From positions 3,422,685-3,486,684 of the forward strand of contig NZ_JADDXR010000002.1 in assembly GCF_015330125.1 (NCBI RefSeq): a stretch of DNA of 64,000 nt. Direction: 5' to 3'. Positions 50,770-60,166 of the stretch are shown piece by piece (position 1 is the stretch's first letter; every line of letters starts with the position of its first letter). The notes beneath the pieces were generated by a model. The model had not been told where the DNA came from. It saw only the letters and a program-made list of their open reading frames with translations, and did not search any database. Source of the DNA: Zobellia nedashkovskayae. GTDB taxonomy: Bacteria > Bacteroidota > Bacteroidia > Flavobacteriales > Flavobacteriaceae. The translations under genes and the position numbers were made by a program.

Positions 50770-52584
50770 TTAAGACGCAAAATTATCTTCGGGTATTTCA
50801 ACTTCTTCGGTTAATAATGATAGGAAAGTTCGGGACTCCTTTAACTGTTGCAACGCAAGGTTATAATAGGGGAGTGCCTTATCTTTTTTTGCCTCAAATA
50901 GATTTTTATAATACCCAATACCTTCCATTAAATTACTGCTAAAGGACAGTAATTGTTTTCTACGTTTAGCGGTAGGCATCATTTTAAATTCCGAAATTTG
51001 TTCTTTATAATATTCTAAATAGATGTGAAGTTCTTTTATGAACATATTTGGGCGATTTGGATGTGACATTACATTCGTCTCGCCATAGATATGCCTCATC
51101 ATTTCATCTAACGTAGATACTTTTGAAAAATAAGCCATATTAGGTCCTGGGCAAACTGATACGCCTTCACCTTCAATTTTTGTATCTAGATTATAAGCGA
51201 GTAGTGCAGATGTCCCTAAACCTACGCAGGTACAGGATTTTTCCGTAATCTTATGAAAATGATAATCGTATTCGGTTTGTGAGAGGTCTTTGCTTTTGAG
51301 TTGTTTTAACTTCTTGTTTTGGTATTGTCTAGATGCCGTACAAAGTCCTTTTTCACTAAAATCTTTGTTTAGCGCAACAAATTTTTTCGGACATGGACTA
51401 CCAGGTTTGCCGTCAGAAATGCGGGCCGCTTTTTCAACATCTTTGGTATTCCCTTTTAAACTGTGAAAAGGAATACCCAATGGCGAAATATTACTCAAAT
51501 ACAAGTCTTCTTCTTTGGCTTTGACCAATCTGTCTAAAGTGCCTTTATCTACTGTGGTCGCCTCAGGAACTAAAAGAAAAGCGGAACCCCAACCAACAGA
51601 ATCTACGTTGTATTCATCTATAAGAAATTGATGTTCTGCGGCAGTACCAACACCGCCTTGAGCAGTGATTTTTAAAGACAATGGCTGGTTTGGAATTGTA
51701 CGTTCTTTAAGTTGAAGAGAACTGATTAAAAGGTCATAAACCGTGTCTATCAATTCTTGTTTATTTTCTTTAAACTGATGTAATATAGGACCCATTAAGT
51801 GGCCATCTGTGGCAAATGCATGTCCACCACAATTAAGTCCAGATTCTATGCGATACTCAGAAACCCAAATTCCTTTCTTAGCTAGAAATTTTCCCTGTAT
51901 CATAGCTGACCGATAATCACTTACCTTAAGAACAATCTTCTTTTTAATGTTTCCGTCGGTATCCGGATAAAAATCATCAAACTGTTCTAAATAGCTGTAT
52001 AAACGTGGGTTCATTCCTGCAGAAAGAACTACGGAAGAGTTCAGCTTACTATTTGCAAACCCTCTAAGAGCAGCATGCGCATCATTAAATTCAGATGAAA
52101 GTTTTTCTTTTTTAATGTAGTTGTCCTTATCAACCTTCGTCATGATGTTTACGTCAATACTCCCCATGGGCATTCGCTCTTTAACCCAGTCTTTAATTTC
52201 AGTAAAATTAAAGGAGTGTTCAGAGAGTTGAAAAAACTCTTTTTTAAAGGTTGATGAATCGGGTAGGGAGTTGAAATAAGACCGAATGCCGTCAGCAGTT
52301 TCGGTAGTGGTATTTTTAAAATTTTCAAATTTTTCTTGAGCAAGGTCTTGAATCATGTCAAGATAAGAGGTAATCCGTTTTGCCCTAAAATCTTCTATGT
52401 TAACTGTAATTTCCTGATAAGGGAGGTCATATTTGCCAGAGTACATCTTACGAAGCTTCTCTAAAAGAATATCATCTACCAGCGAGATAACCGAGTCAAT
52501 ACCAAACTGTGAAACCTTTAAAGGAGAGTCAATTGTAAAGCCGATGCCCATAACTGGAATGTGAAAGGAATGTGCGTGCGTCAT
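50770..52584 (-). CDS. 604-residue protein of unknown function, possible FMN-type barrel with a Cys cluster
   Basis: A soluble protein without signal peptide. I do not recognise it with confidence. The middle (about 240-390) has ESGLNCGGHAFATDGH, ITAQGGVGTAAEHQFL and SVGWGSAFLLVPEATTVD. These recall the phosphate-binding end of nitronate monooxygenase or enoyl-reductase-type FMN barrels. Further on, CPKKF, LCTAS, SCTCVGLG and VSVCPGPNM provide five conserved-looking cysteines that could hold an iron-sulfur cluster. The last 90 residues are helical. It is monocistronic, with a short inverted repeat just upstream of its start. An unusual redox enzyme is a guess from motifs. Confidence 0.75.
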   Translation of the reverse strand: MTHAHSFHIPVMGIGFTIDSPLKVSQFGIDSVISLVDDILLEKLRKMYSGKYDLPYQEITVNIEDFRAKRITSYLDMIQDLAQEKFENFKNTTTETADGIRSYFNSLPDSSTFKKEFFQLSEHSFNFTEIKDWVKERMPMGSIDVNIMTKVDKDNYIKKEKLSSEFNDAHAALRGFANSKLNSSVVLSAGMNPRLYSYLEQFDDFYPDTDGNIKKKIVLKVSDYRSAMIQGKFLAKKGIWVSEYRIESGLNCGGHAFATDGHLMGPILHQFKENKQELIDTVYDLLISSLQLKERTIPNQPLSLKITAQGGVGTAAEHQFLIDEYNVDSVGWGSAFLLVPEATTVDKGTLDRLVKAKEEDLYLSNISPLGIPFHSLKGNTKDVEKAARISDGKPGSPCPKKFVALNKDFSEKGLCTASRQYQNKKLKQLKSKDLSQTEYDYHFHKITEKSCTCVGLGTSALLAYNLDTKIEGEGVSVCPGPNMAYFSKVSTLDEMMRHIYGETNVMSHPNRPNMFIKELHIYLEYYKEQISEFKMMPTAKRRKQLLSFSSNLMEGIGYYKNLFEAKKDKALPYYNLALQQLKESRTFLSLLTEEVEIPEDNFAS

Positions 52585-53136
52585 AAAATATTTTTTTGTG
52601 GTGATTTAATCTTAGTGAACCATTTTGTTCACGAGTTTAAAACTATAGCCTACAAAAGTGGGGGTTCTACAACTTTTAAAATATGATTTTAGTCAGGTTT
52701 TTAGGGTATTACATAAGTGTTATAAAGTTGGTTTGAAATTTTGGAAAGAGGCTTATTTAATGATGTTTTTAAAATTTAATCTAAGCAACAATATTCATTA
52801 GTATGTAATGTTTGACGAATTAAGAAAAATTCATCTTACTATTATATATTGGAAATCATCCTTTTTCAAGCAATTCTATAAAGTATAGGTTTTTATTACC
52901 TAGTTAAATTAAAACGTCATGTAATTAATCCAATTTTTCAGGATTATTATTAATACGATATTAGTAGGAGAGGAGTATATTAATAAAAAAACGCACCCTT
53001 ATTTTATAATTTACCTAAAAAGAATACAGTTAAATGGTTGTATAATAATAATGTTTCAGAAGTAGAAAATAGCAAATCTAAACTTAGAGAGTAAGGACTT
53101 TCTTTTGCTAAATTTGGTAGCTTACATTCTTTTTTT
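52585..53136. promoter_or_regulatory. 552-nt divergent gap with operator and promoter candidates
   Basis: GTGAAC and GTTCAC (52615-52620, 52627-52632) form an inverted repeat about 30-50 nt upstream of the leftward gene and could be an operator. TAAATTTG at 53109-53116 matches the -7 consensus for the rightward glycosidase, though no good -33 TTTG is seen. No gene is supported in between. Confidence 0.4.
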
Positions 53137-54246
53137 ATGAAGTACCTATTCCTTTTTTTTTCGATAATAATTTCTTTTAACGTAAGCTCTCAAAAACAAA
53201 AAGTACCCGTTTATGCGTGGGTCGGTGGCCCAGGAAAAGCAATTGATAAAGATATTCAACAAGAGTTTGTAGACCTTAAAAATAAAGGAATAGACGGCCT
53301 GATGTATAGCGGAGGTCACGACCCCGCTATTTATAAAAGAGTGGGTAAACTTGCAAAAATGGCCGGTTTGGAATTTCATTCTTGGATACCTACAATGATT
53401 CAAAGTGACCCCAATTTAAAGTCTGAATGGTACGGGGTTAGTGGCAAAGGGGAATCCGCATTTGATATTCAACCCTATGCGCCATATTATAAATTTCTTT
53501 GTCCAAATAAAAAAGGAGTTCGCAGGTATTTGAAAAACTTGTATTCAAGTGTAGCTGAAGTAGAAGAGGTAGACGGAATTCACTTGGATTATATTCGTTA
53601 CCCAGATGTAATTTTGGCACGTGGCCTTTGGGAAAAATATGATTTAATTCAAGATAAAGAATATCCTGAATATGATTTTTGTTATTGCGATACGTGTGCT
53701 TCTGATTTTAAAAAGAAGAGTGGTATCGATATCAAAGAAGCAGAAGACCCTACCACGGTTCATGAATGGAAGCAATATAGATACGATGTAATTACTAGTC
53801 TAGTTGGTGAAATAAGCGAAGCTGTACATAAGAAGGGTAAGAAAGTTAATGCCGCTGTTTTTCCCGGTCCTTCAATTTCCAAAACGTTGGTACGGCAAGA
53901 GTGGAGTAAGTGGAATTTGGATGCTTACTTCCCAATGAACTACAATGATTTTTATATGGGCAATACCCTTTGGGTTGGCAGTATGGTAAAAGAAGAAGTA
54001 AAAGCCGTTCCTGATACTCCTGTATTTAGCGGACTATTCATTTGCCCTAGACCATGGAACAAAGCAAATGAGAAAGACCCTGAAGGCAGTGGTTTATTAC
54101 CTGAAGAACTTGGAGATGCTATTAGGGAATCTATGGAAAACGGTGCCGCCGGTATCTGCCTTTTTACTCCGGGGAGAATGACAGATGCACATTGGGCCGC
54201 TTTTGATGTGGCTATTCATAAAGATTATTCTAAGAAAAATAAGTGA
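53137..54246 (+). CDS. Secreted GHL10-type (family-10-like) glycosyl hydrolase
   Basis: A 369-residue protein with signal peptide MKYLFLFFSIIISFNVSS. The TIM-barrel carries GIDGLMYSGG, VDGIHLDYIRYPD (a candidate catalytic Asp in the barrel) and GAAGICLFTPGRM, typical of the DUF187/GHL10 group. A CYCDTCASDF stretch gives a Cys pair that may be structural. It lies 147 nt before the GH2 gene in the same direction, and the two probably act on the same extracellular glycan. Substrate unknown. Confidence 0.82.
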   Translation: MKYLFLFFSIIISFNVSSQKQKVPVYAWVGGPGKAIDKDIQQEFVDLKNKGIDGLMYSGGHDPAIYKRVGKLAKMAGLEFHSWIPTMIQSDPNLKSEWYGVSGKGESAFDIQPYAPYYKFLCPNKKGVRRYLKNLYSSVAEVEEVDGIHLDYIRYPDVILARGLWEKYDLIQDKEYPEYDFCYCDTCASDFKKKSGIDIKEAEDPTTVHEWKQYRYDVITSLVGEISEAVHKKGKKVNAAVFPGPSISKTLVRQEWSKWNLDAYFPMNYNDFYMGNTLWVGSMVKEEVKAVPDTPVFSGLFICPRPWNKANEKDPEGSGLLPEELGDAIRESMENGAAGICLFTPGRMTDAHWAAFDVAIHKDYSKKNK

Positions 54247-54393
54247 GACACTATTCGCTTTTGCTAAAAAGCAAGAGTGGATATTTCTTTCCTAATTAAT
54301 TTTTGCTGGTCAGATTAAATATCAACGCAGGAAAAATAATTAATCAATATATCTTTTTAATCCCTGTAGTAACTACAAAATCACACAACGTTC

Positions 54394-57021
54394 ATGAAGA
54401 AAATAAACCTTTTAATTCTATTTACTTTTTTAGCTTTTCAATTGGCGATAGGTCAGGGAAAATATGAATTGAATACAGAATGGTTCTGCAAACCGATTAC
54501 GGAAATTAATGCCGATGGTTACGAAATATCTACAACGTCTTATGAGATAAAAGATTGGATACCGGCTACCGTACCGGGAACAGTTTTGACTACTTTATTA
54601 AATAATGACAAAGTGCCAGATCCGTTCTACGGAATGAATAATGAAGAAATCAAAGATATTTATGATACAGGACGAGAGCACTATACGTATTGGTTCATAA
54701 AGAATTTTCAAGAAAAAGCTAAAAAAGGTGAGAAGGTATGGCTCACTTTTCGGGGTATTAACTACAGTGTAGACATTTTTATTAATGGTGAGAAAGTGAA
54801 CGAAGCTCCTTATAAAGGTATGTTTCTTCGTAAGTCTTTTGATATTACAAATCTTTTAAACAAGAATGGTAAAAATAGGTTGGCCGTTATAGTACATCCT
54901 GTAGATGTGGTTGGCAACCCAAATGGTGGTCAAGGTGGAGATGGTATGATTGCCAAAAATGTTTCTTCTCAGTATGTGGCGGGCTGGGATTGGATACAGC
55001 CTATTCGTGATAGAAATACGGGTATTTGGGATAAGGTTTTTATTGAAAAAACAGGTGTAGTAAACTTAAAGAACCCGCATATTATTACTTTGGTTCCAGG
55101 TGAAAGAATGCCAGGTGTAGACCAGGAACCGGCCGAATTAAAAGTATCGGCAGAGCTCGAAAACACAAGCGACAAATCAATTTCAGGTACACTAAAATAT
55201 GAACTGAATGGAGATGAAATAACTAAAGACGTTACTATAAAGGCTAGTACCACTACCGAAATAAGTTTGCCGAATTATAGTGTTCAAAATCCTAAGCTAT
55301 GGTGGCCCAATGGTTATGGTGAGCAAAATAGGTATAACATAAAATTAGAATTCTTAACTAAGAAAAAAGTATCAGATACAGAAAAAGTAAGTTTTGGTAT
55401 ACGAGAAATACAAACGGATTGGAATGAACGTACCCGTAGCAAACAGATATCTGTTAATGGGCAAAAGATATTTATTAAAGGAGGTAACTGGATAATGTCA
55501 GATGCTATGTTGCGTTTATCCGAAAAGCGTTATGATGCAGAGATTCGTTTTCATAGTGAAATGAATTTAAATTTAATTAGAATTTGGGGAGGTTCATTAA
55601 CAGAACGTCCCGAATTTTATGAAGCTTGTGATAAATATGGAATGCTGGTAATTCAAGACTTTTGGATAAGTGGAGATGGTAACGGACGTTGGTTGGATCC
55701 GTTCAAAAAGGAAGATCAATGGACAAGAAGAAAATATCCGGATGATCATGAATTATTTATTACATCGGCAGAAGATATGGTTAAGATGATACGTAATCAT
55801 CCATCATTAGCTATGTGGTGCGGTGGGAACGAGATTACGCCTCCAGCTGATATCATGCATGCATTAAAAGAAGAAGTTCTTCCTAAATTAGATGGTACCC
55901 GTTGGTTTATAGACTACTCTAATTCTGATGAAATGTCATACAATTTTAAAGGAGGGAATGGAGACGGGCCTTATAACATACAAGATATCAGTGTTTTTTG
56001 GCAAGAACGCACATGGCCTTTTAATTCAGAAGTTGGATCCGTAGGTACGGGAGATATGGTTTCTTTGAAAAGGTTTTTACCAGAAGCCAATTTAGTAATT
56101 CCTCAGGAAATCAATGGCTCGGAGAAGGTAACGGATAAAGCATGGAGCTATCATAAATATATTGACTACAATAATAGTCTTGATGTTTATGGCAAACCAA
56201 CTGATATGGAGGATTTTGCCAATAAAGCTCAATTGGTAAATTATAATCAATATAGAGGTTTGATGGAAGGTTTTAGCGCTCATATGTGGGATTGGTACAC
56301 GGGTACTATTATTTGGAAAACGCAAAACCCGTGGACAGCACTTCGGGGTCAAATGTATGATTATTACCTAGATCCTAATGCCTGTTTGTATGGTACTCGT
56401 AAAGGAAGTGAGGCATTTCATGGCATGTACAATGCTATAAATGGCGATATCATGATTGTGAATAATACATTCAAGCCAAAGCATGATATTATGTTGCGAG
56501 TTAGCTCGTTTGATATGAAAGGAAACGAAACCGTTCTAGAGCAGGTATTTTGTAGTATTGAAAAATCCAGCATTCGGCTAATTGGGAACCTTCAGGAGAA
56601 AATTCAAAAGCAGGCATCTGACGATGGGGCCTTCATATCTGTTCAATTGTTAAATACGGAACAAGAAATTCTTAGTGATAATTTCTACTGGATTCCAGAT
56701 GAAACAGGAATTCATTCTGGATTAAACGCTTTAGAAAAAGTCAAAATTACTGCAACCGCAAAAAAGATAAACGACACTACTATTGCCTTGACACTAAGTA
56801 ATAAGGAAACAAATACGGTATCTTTTTTCAATCGGGTATCATTAATTGACAGCGATACTAAAGAACGTATCTTACCAACATTTTATACTGATAATTATGT
56901 CTCTTTAGTTCCGGGAGGTACCAAGGAAATAGAATTGGAATACGATAATTTGAAAGATATAGAACCACTAATAGAAATTAGTGGATGGAATACTGAGCCA
57001 AAGCACGTTACTATAGAATAA
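54394..57021 (+). CDS. Secreted GH2 family exo-glycosidase (beta-mannosidase/glucosaminidase type)
   Basis: An 875-residue enzyme with a signal peptide ending at AIGQ. The N-terminal jelly-roll includes VPGTVLTTLL and WLTFRGINYSVDIFING. An immunoglobulin-like domain and the TIM-barrel follow, then a C-terminal beta-domain. The acid/base is Glu480 in WCGGNE and the nucleophile probably Glu546 in NSEVGS. FIKGGNWIMSDAML and LIRIWGGSLTE are typical of beta-mannosidase and exo-beta-glucosaminidase subgroups rather than beta-galactosidases. It follows the GHL10 gene and ends before tandem terminators. Class certain, exact sugar not. Confidence 0.9.
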   Translation: MKKINLLILFTFLAFQLAIGQGKYELNTEWFCKPITEINADGYEISTTSYEIKDWIPATVPGTVLTTLLNNDKVPDPFYGMNNEEIKDIYDTGREHYTYWFIKNFQEKAKKGEKVWLTFRGINYSVDIFINGEKVNEAPYKGMFLRKSFDITNLLNKNGKNRLAVIVHPVDVVGNPNGGQGGDGMIAKNVSSQYVAGWDWIQPIRDRNTGIWDKVFIEKTGVVNLKNPHIITLVPGERMPGVDQEPAELKVSAELENTSDKSISGTLKYELNGDEITKDVTIKASTTTEISLPNYSVQNPKLWWPNGYGEQNRYNIKLEFLTKKKVSDTEKVSFGIREIQTDWNERTRSKQISVNGQKIFIKGGNWIMSDAMLRLSEKRYDAEIRFHSEMNLNLIRIWGGSLTERPEFYEACDKYGMLVIQDFWISGDGNGRWLDPFKKEDQWTRRKYPDDHELFITSAEDMVKMIRNHPSLAMWCGGNEITPPADIMHALKEEVLPKLDGTRWFIDYSNSDEMSYNFKGGNGDGPYNIQDISVFWQERTWPFNSEVGSVGTGDMVSLKRFLPEANLVIPQEINGSEKVTDKAWSYHKYIDYNNSLDVYGKPTDMEDFANKAQLVNYNQYRGLMEGFSAHMWDWYTGTIIWKTQNPWTALRGQMYDYYLDPNACLYGTRKGSEAFHGMYNAINGDIMIVNNTFKPKHDIMLRVSSFDMKGNETVLEQVFCSIEKSSIRLIGNLQEKIQKQASDDGAFISVQLLNTEQEILSDNFYWIPDETGIHSGLNALEKVKITATAKKINDTTIALTLSNKETNTVSFFNRVSLIDSDTKERILPTFYTDNYVSLVPGGTKEIELEYDNLKDIEPLIEISGWNTEPKHVTIE

Positions 57022-57089
57022 TTTTATGGTTTCTACAGTTTTCTCATAGAAGATTATAAATTTTTATGAGTATAAGAAAGTACTAAAAT

Positions 57090-57133
57090 AAAACGCACTA
57101 AACAACAATGGGTATTGAAGTTTAGTGCGTTTT
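57090..57133. terminator. Intrinsic terminator between convergent GH2 and acs genes
   Basis: A perfect 14-bp stem, AAAACGCACTAAAC with GTTTAGTGCGTTTT, has A/T runs on both flanks and can serve either strand. Confidence 0.85.
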
Positions 57134-57139
57134 TAAATG

Positions 57140-57172
57140 TTTTTACAAAGGGGCCAGAACCCTTTGTAAAAA
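57140..57172. terminator. Second hairpin terminator next to acs
   Basis: A perfect 13-bp stem, TTTTTACAAAGGG with CCCTTTGTAAAAA and a 7-nt loop, begins four bases after the acs stop on the minus strand. It lies only six bases from the previous hairpin, so acs ends in two tandem terminators. Confidence 0.8.
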
Positions 57173-57176
57173 CTAA

Positions 57177-59084
57177 TTATAAAGCATTGTCCATTATATC
57201 CTGAACACATTCAGGGTTAAGGAGCGTACTTGTATCGCCCAGGTTACTTGTGTCCTTACCGGCTATTTTTCTAAGAATACGACGCATAATTTTTCCAGAA
57301 CGTGTCTTTGGCAGTCCATTGGTAAACTGAATCTTATCTAGTTTGGCAATTGGCCCAATTTGCTCAGTAATAATCTGATTGATTTCCTTTCTTAAATTAT
57401 CGTGGTTTCTGCTTTCACCAGTTTCTTTTAAGATTACATAACCGTATAAAGCATTTCCTTTTACATCATGAGGGAAACCAACGATAGCACTTTCTGAAAC
57501 TGCTGGATGCTCATTAATGGCATCTTCAATTGGTGCCGTACCTAGATTATGACCGGATACAATAATTACATCATCTACACGACCTGTTATTCTGTAATAT
57601 CCTACTTCGTCTCTTAAAGCTCCATCACCTGTAAAATACATATCTTCATAAGCAGAAAAATACGTGTCCTTATAACGCTGATGATTCCCCCAAATAGTTC
57701 TTGCTATACTTGGCCAGGGGAATTTTATACACAAGCGTCCATCTGCTTGCTTTCCTTTAATTTCTATACCTTTTTCATCCATTAATGCTGGTTGAATACC
57801 AATAAATGGTAACGTGGCATATGTGGGTTTAGTTGGTGTACAATAAGGAATAGGGGTAATCATGATGCCTCCTGTTTCGGTTTGCCACCAAGTATCAACA
57901 ATAGGTGATTGTTTCTTGCCAATATTGTCATCGTACCAGTGCCAAGCCTCTTCGTTTATAGGCTCTCCCACGGTTCCTAAAACCTTTAAAGAGGATAGGT
58001 CGTGTTTCTCAACATATTCTACACCTTCTTTGGCAAGAGCTCTAATGGCAGTTGGTGCGGTATAAAATTGAGTAACTTTGTGTTTTTCTACAATCTCCCA
58101 AAAACGGCCATAATCTGGATAACTTGGGACTCCTTCAAACATAACGGTGGTTGCGCCATTTGCTAACGGACCATAGACAATGTAACTATGTCCTGTAATC
58201 CAACCAATATCTGCCGTACACCAATACACATCATTTTCTTTGTATTGAAAAACGTTTTTGAAGGTATATGCGCTATACACCATATATCCTGCCGTAGTGT
58301 GTACCATTCCTTTTGGTCTTCCGGTTGATCCAGACGTGTATAATATAAACAAAGGGTCTTCCGCATTCATAACGGTAGCTGTTAGCTCGTCTGAAGCATC
58401 ATCTAATAAAGGCTGGAGCCATTCATCACGCCCTTCCTTCATAGGAATATCTGTCTTAATACGTTTTACTACTAAAACACTTTTAACACCTTCACAGTCC
58501 TCTAAAGCTTCATCAACAATTCCTTTTAAATCAATTGTTTTTTTACCTCTGTAAGAACCGTCTGATGTAATAACCATTTTACAATCAGAATCTTTAATTC
58601 TGGTGGCTAAAGCAATAGATGAAAAACCCGCAAAAACTACAGAATGTATGGCTCCGATACGAGCACAGGCTAGCAATGAAATAGCTAGTTCCGGGATCAT
58701 AGGTAAATAAATACAAACGCGATCTCCTTTTTTGACCCCTTTTGATTTTAGCACATTAGCAAGCTTATTTACCCTATGGTATAAGTCTTTGTATGTAATG
58801 TGTTGTGTAGCTTCATTTGGGTCATTTGGTTCAAATAAAATAGCTGTTTTATCTCCTCGTGTCGCTAAATGCCTATCGATACAGTTTTCGGTAATATTTA
58901 ATTTTGCGCCTTCAAACCATTTTATTTCAGGTTTTTTAAAATCCCAACTTAAAACGTTATCCCATTTTTTTCGCCATAGAAAATGCTCTTCAGCTATTTC
59001 TTCCCAAAAGGCCTCAGGGTTTCGGACGGACTTTCTATAAACTTGATAATATTCTTCTAAATGTTTTATATGATAATTACTCAT
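57177..59084 (-). CDS. acs: Acetyl-CoA synthetase
   Basis: A 635-residue AMP-forming ligase of the usual length for the family. Motifs include YTSGSTGRPKGMVHT (phosphate loop), TADIGWITGHSYIVYGPL, DTWWQTETGG (adenine contact) and, near the C-terminus, PKTRSGKIMRR with the catalytic lysine that is acetylated in many bacteria. It converts acetate, ATP and CoA to acetyl-CoA. The neighbouring two-component genes and ActP-like symporter support a role in acetate scavenging. No promoter consensus was found in the 416-nt gap upstream. Confidence 0.96.
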   Translation of the reverse strand: MSNYHIKHLEEYYQVYRKSVRNPEAFWEEIAEEHFLWRKKWDNVLSWDFKKPEIKWFEGAKLNITENCIDRHLATRGDKTAILFEPNDPNEATQHITYKDLYHRVNKLANVLKSKGVKKGDRVCIYLPMIPELAISLLACARIGAIHSVVFAGFSSIALATRIKDSDCKMVITSDGSYRGKKTIDLKGIVDEALEDCEGVKSVLVVKRIKTDIPMKEGRDEWLQPLLDDASDELTATVMNAEDPLFILYTSGSTGRPKGMVHTTAGYMVYSAYTFKNVFQYKENDVYWCTADIGWITGHSYIVYGPLANGATTVMFEGVPSYPDYGRFWEIVEKHKVTQFYTAPTAIRALAKEGVEYVEKHDLSSLKVLGTVGEPINEEAWHWYDDNIGKKQSPIVDTWWQTETGGIMITPIPYCTPTKPTYATLPFIGIQPALMDEKGIEIKGKQADGRLCIKFPWPSIARTIWGNHQRYKDTYFSAYEDMYFTGDGALRDEVGYYRITGRVDDVIIVSGHNLGTAPIEDAINEHPAVSESAIVGFPHDVKGNALYGYVILKETGESRNHDNLRKEINQIITEQIGPIAKLDKIQFTNGLPKTRSGKIMRRILRKIAGKDTSNLGDTSTLLNPECVQDIMDNAL

Positions 59085-59500
59085 TACTAAATAGTTTTTT
59101 ATTTATAAATACCAGATATTCTGGCCTTGATAAGTGAATTTTGTTTTGTCTACAGAGACACGTAATCTTATACTTTATGACGTATTATATTGATGTTTAT
59201 TAGCTAGTGGTAATCTTACTTCCATAGCTCTTGTATTATCAAAACCGACTTTTTTTTCTTGTTCATTTTACATCTAAATGTCATAGTGCTAAAAATTCTA
59301 GGAGTAGGTTTTAGATTTGTGATAATACCTAAATACCGGAAACACAATTTTTACATTGCGCTCACTAACCACGTACCAGAACTATGGGCGTAATTTTACT
59401 TAAAGAATTTTTTTTGGTTTCTAACCTTCGGGCTATTTGGCTTGAGACAGCCAAAAGCATTTTGAGTCCATTGGACTATCCTTATAAAAAGCTAAATAAC
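59085..59500. other. 416-nt gap upstream of acs with a cluster of small hairpins
   Basis: No coding sequence is supported. At its right end are three small inverted repeats: TTTGGCT/AGCCAAA (59436-59455), AGTCC/GGACT (59465-59477) and the terminator at 59486-59518. The remainder should contain the acs promoter, but none is obvious. Confidence 0.5.
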
Positions 59501-59518
59501 TTACTGTTTAGCTTTTTT
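59486..59518 (-). terminator. Intrinsic terminator overlapping the end of the 74-residue gene
   Basis: AAAAAGCTAAA and TTTAGCTTTTT form an 11-bp stem around a 10-nt loop that includes the stop codon; T-rich sequence follows on the minus strand. It probably ends the leftward acetate-sensing transcript, leaving acs as a separate unit. Confidence 0.7.
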
Positions 59519-59725
59519 GGCATTAAATAAACCAAACCAGTTAGGGTTAAATATTTTGAGTTTAATAAGTACCCAAATAATTACCACAAAACAAATACCC
59601 ATAACTATAGATAGCACGGGGCTTGTTTCTGTCTGGCTTTCGAATTTAAATCTCAGATATAGCGTACCAATAATGTACGCAGTTATTATAATATCTGACG
59701 CCAAAGGATTAATGCGAAATTTCAT
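59501..59725 (-). CDS. Small two-helix membrane protein
   Basis: A 74-residue protein with two transmembrane segments (SDIIITAYIIGTLYL and SIVMGICFVVIIWVLI) and a basic tail. It has a family look of DUF6095/DUF5362-size flavobacterial proteins, but I do not recognise it. It lies 69 nt downstream of the response regulator, and its stop falls inside a terminator. It may be co-transcribed with the sensor genes or be independent. Confidence 0.6.
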   Translation of the reverse strand: MKFRINPLASDIIITAYIIGTLYLRFKFESQTETSPVLSIVMGICFVVIIWVLIKLKIFNPNWFGLFNAKKAKQ

Positions 59726-59794
59726 GTCTTTAAAATTTAATTAAACATAGTTTGTTTGCACACAAAACCAATTTAAAAAAGCCTTAAAAGACCA

Positions 59795-60160
59795 TTACTC
59801 TAATAGTTCCAGTATTTCTGAGACTATTTTTTTTACTGAAAAAGGTTTTATTAAATACTTGTCAGCTCCTAGTTTTAAACCCTTTTCAATATCCGAAGCT
59901 TTATTTTTTGCTGTTAAGAAAGCTATTTTTGTAGCCTCTAAACTTTTGTTGTTCTTTATTAATTTTAACGTCTGATAGCCATCTATATTGGGCATCATAA
60001 TATCTAACAAAATGATGTCTGGAACAGTGTTTTCAACTATTGATTCTACCTCACTACCATCTCTCGCAATAAAAACCTCAAAGCCCTTCTTTTTAAAGGC
60101 ATATTCTAGAGACATTACAATATTTGGCTCATCATCAACAATTAAAATCTTGTGCATCAT
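59795..60160 (-). CDS. Single-domain response regulator
   Basis: A 121-residue CheY-like receiver with D9/D10, phospho-acceptor D53 (LLDIMMPN), T83 and K105, and no output domain. It starts six bases after the end of the sensor-kinase gene, so it is the likely phosphate acceptor. In the CrbSR system the regulator carries a DNA-binding domain; here it does not. It must act through protein contact or a phosphorelay. Family certain, partner inferred from spacing. Confidence 0.93.
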   Translation of the reverse strand: MMHKILIVDDEPNIVMSLEYAFKKKGFEVFIARDGSEVESIVENTVPDIILLDIMMPNIDGYQTLKLIKNNKSLEATKIAFLTAKNKASDIEKGLKLGADKYLIKPFSVKKIVSEILELLE

Positions 60161-60166
60161 AAATCG

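Noticed and set aside
59430..59480. A tRNA or tRNA-like gene
   Set aside because: The hairpins lack a T-loop, an anticodon arm and an acceptor stem in the right order.
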